Part shown: in pieces, positions 63,673 through 64,000 of the stretch
Layout of the letters: each line of letters starts with the position of its first letter
Position numbering within the stretch: position 1 is the stretch's first letter
Assembly: GCA_040772845.1 (NCBI GenBank)
Contig: JAXGXG010000001.1
Location: forward strand, 6,758,001 to 6,822,000
Length of the DNA: 64,000 bases
Reading direction: 5' to 3'
Source: PWXP01 sp040772845
GTDB taxonomy: Bacteria > Planctomycetota > Planctomycetia > Pirellulales > Thermoguttaceae
The notes under the pieces: model-generated
Database searches by the model: none
What the model saw: only the letters and a program-made list of their open reading frames with translations
What the model was told of the DNA's origin: nothing
Made by a program: the position numbers and the translations under genes

Positions 63673-63954
63673 CTATCCATCTAGGTTTGCCAGAGAGCAC
63701 GAGCCGCCACGTAATGGACTCGTGTAGAAAGCGATCCGGCCATCAGTAGGGACAGTTCTGCTAATTGATAGCCGAAGGTCGTCACCTACTGCTGCCCAAT
63801 CTGCATATAAGCTCTGTTCGTCTGCGTCCGCACCAGAACGCATTGTGTTATACTTGTCCAGTGAACCCGCAAAGTCGAATAGCCGGGCGGCTCCTTCAAT
63901 GGCACTAGGGCGGGCGAACGAGAAAAACGTGCGGTTCCCCATAAGTTGCCTCAT
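63673..63954 (-). CDS. Small conserved protein in operon with DUF2335 gene
   Basis: 93 residues, cytoplasmic, no signal or membrane segment. N-terminus MRQLMGNRTFFSFARPSAIE, followed by GAARLFDFAGSLDKYNTMRS, looks like a conserved small partner seen next to DUF2335 genes, as far as I can recall. Its function is unknown. It ends 5 nt before the DUF2335 start. Confidence 0.7.
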   Translation of the reverse strand: MRQLMGNRTFFSFARPSAIEGAARLFDFAGSLDKYNTMRSGADADEQSLYADWAAVGDDLRLSISRTVPTDGRIAFYTSPLRGGSCSLANLDG

Positions 63955-64000
63955 TCAATCGATTTGTGTCGTTAGTCTACCAAGATACGTATCGCCGGTG

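Overview
The window looks like a chromosomal segment of a planctomycete, probably of the Pirellulales type, though the exact lineage is inferred and not proven. The evidence is: a DUF1559 prepilin-like protein followed by its usual small lipoprotein; four PEP-CTERM secreted proteins; autotransporter-like beta-strand repeat proteins; a very Cys/Pro-rich secreted protein of the kind expected in proteinaceous planctomycete walls; a VIT/vWA giant protein; a heme-motif protein; a BamA homologue (diderm envelope); and high GC. No rRNA, CRISPR array or complete insertion sequence was found. There is one tRNA gene, an initiator tRNA-fMet.

Layout. 1-8.3 kb: a GAF/SpoIIE-type phosphatase divergent from mraZ, which carries a textbook five-box MraZ operator, then rsmH and a three-gene run (family 2 glycosyltransferase, BshC-like protein, Eis-like acetyltransferase). 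8.6-18.2 kb: a large secreted DUF4838/CBM9/TPR protein and a 1,883-residue VIT/vWA protein, separated by a cluster of palindromic repeats. 18.9-22.5 kb: feoA-feoB with a good promoter and a candidate iron box, closely followed by a methyltransferase. 22.5-28 kb: DinB protein, a DUF1328 remnant, an exported Gfo/Idh/MocA oxidoreductase of atypical composition, a broken LamG gene and a repeat-rich zone. 26.6-35 kb: secreted and surface proteins (LamG PEP-CTERM, unknown secreted protein, lipoprotein plus DUF1559 protein, 872-residue beta-strand PEP-CTERM protein, CX4CH protein). 35-42 kb: apt, a small secreted protein, bamA with a long Pro/Gln linker, and a DUF900 esterase lipoprotein. 42.3-50 kb: GYF_2 membrane protein, membrane P-loop NTPase, lipoproteins, the Cys/Pro pentapeptide protein, a Tat/lipobox superoxide dismutase and a peptidase-MA-like lipoprotein. 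50-62.2 kb: carbohydrate-related block (beta-helix protein, DUF6807 protein, GH106 rhamnosidase, two PEP-CTERM proteins, AraC regulator). 62.4-64 kb: tRNA-fMet, then island-like genes (frameshifted RhuM homologue, DUF2335 membrane protein and its small partner).

How it works together. Most genes act at or beyond the envelope: outer-membrane assembly (BamA), iron uptake (FeoAB), oxidative defence (exported SOD), sorted surface proteins (PEP-CTERM) and breakdown or modification of rhamnose-containing polysaccharide. The most unusual content lies between genes. Several families of short inverted-repeat elements are dispersed over the window, including long hairpins sharing a GCCGCC-GNA-GGCGGC core but with different arms, a 150-bp MITE-like pair, a 155-bp repeat pair, and a GGCTCTTCCGCTTC family that forms a perfect 26-bp inverted repeat at 60.9-61.1 kb.

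Limits: all family names come from reading motifs by eye. No database search was run, and several start codons (rsmH, LamG PEP-CTERM, AraC) are judgement calls.
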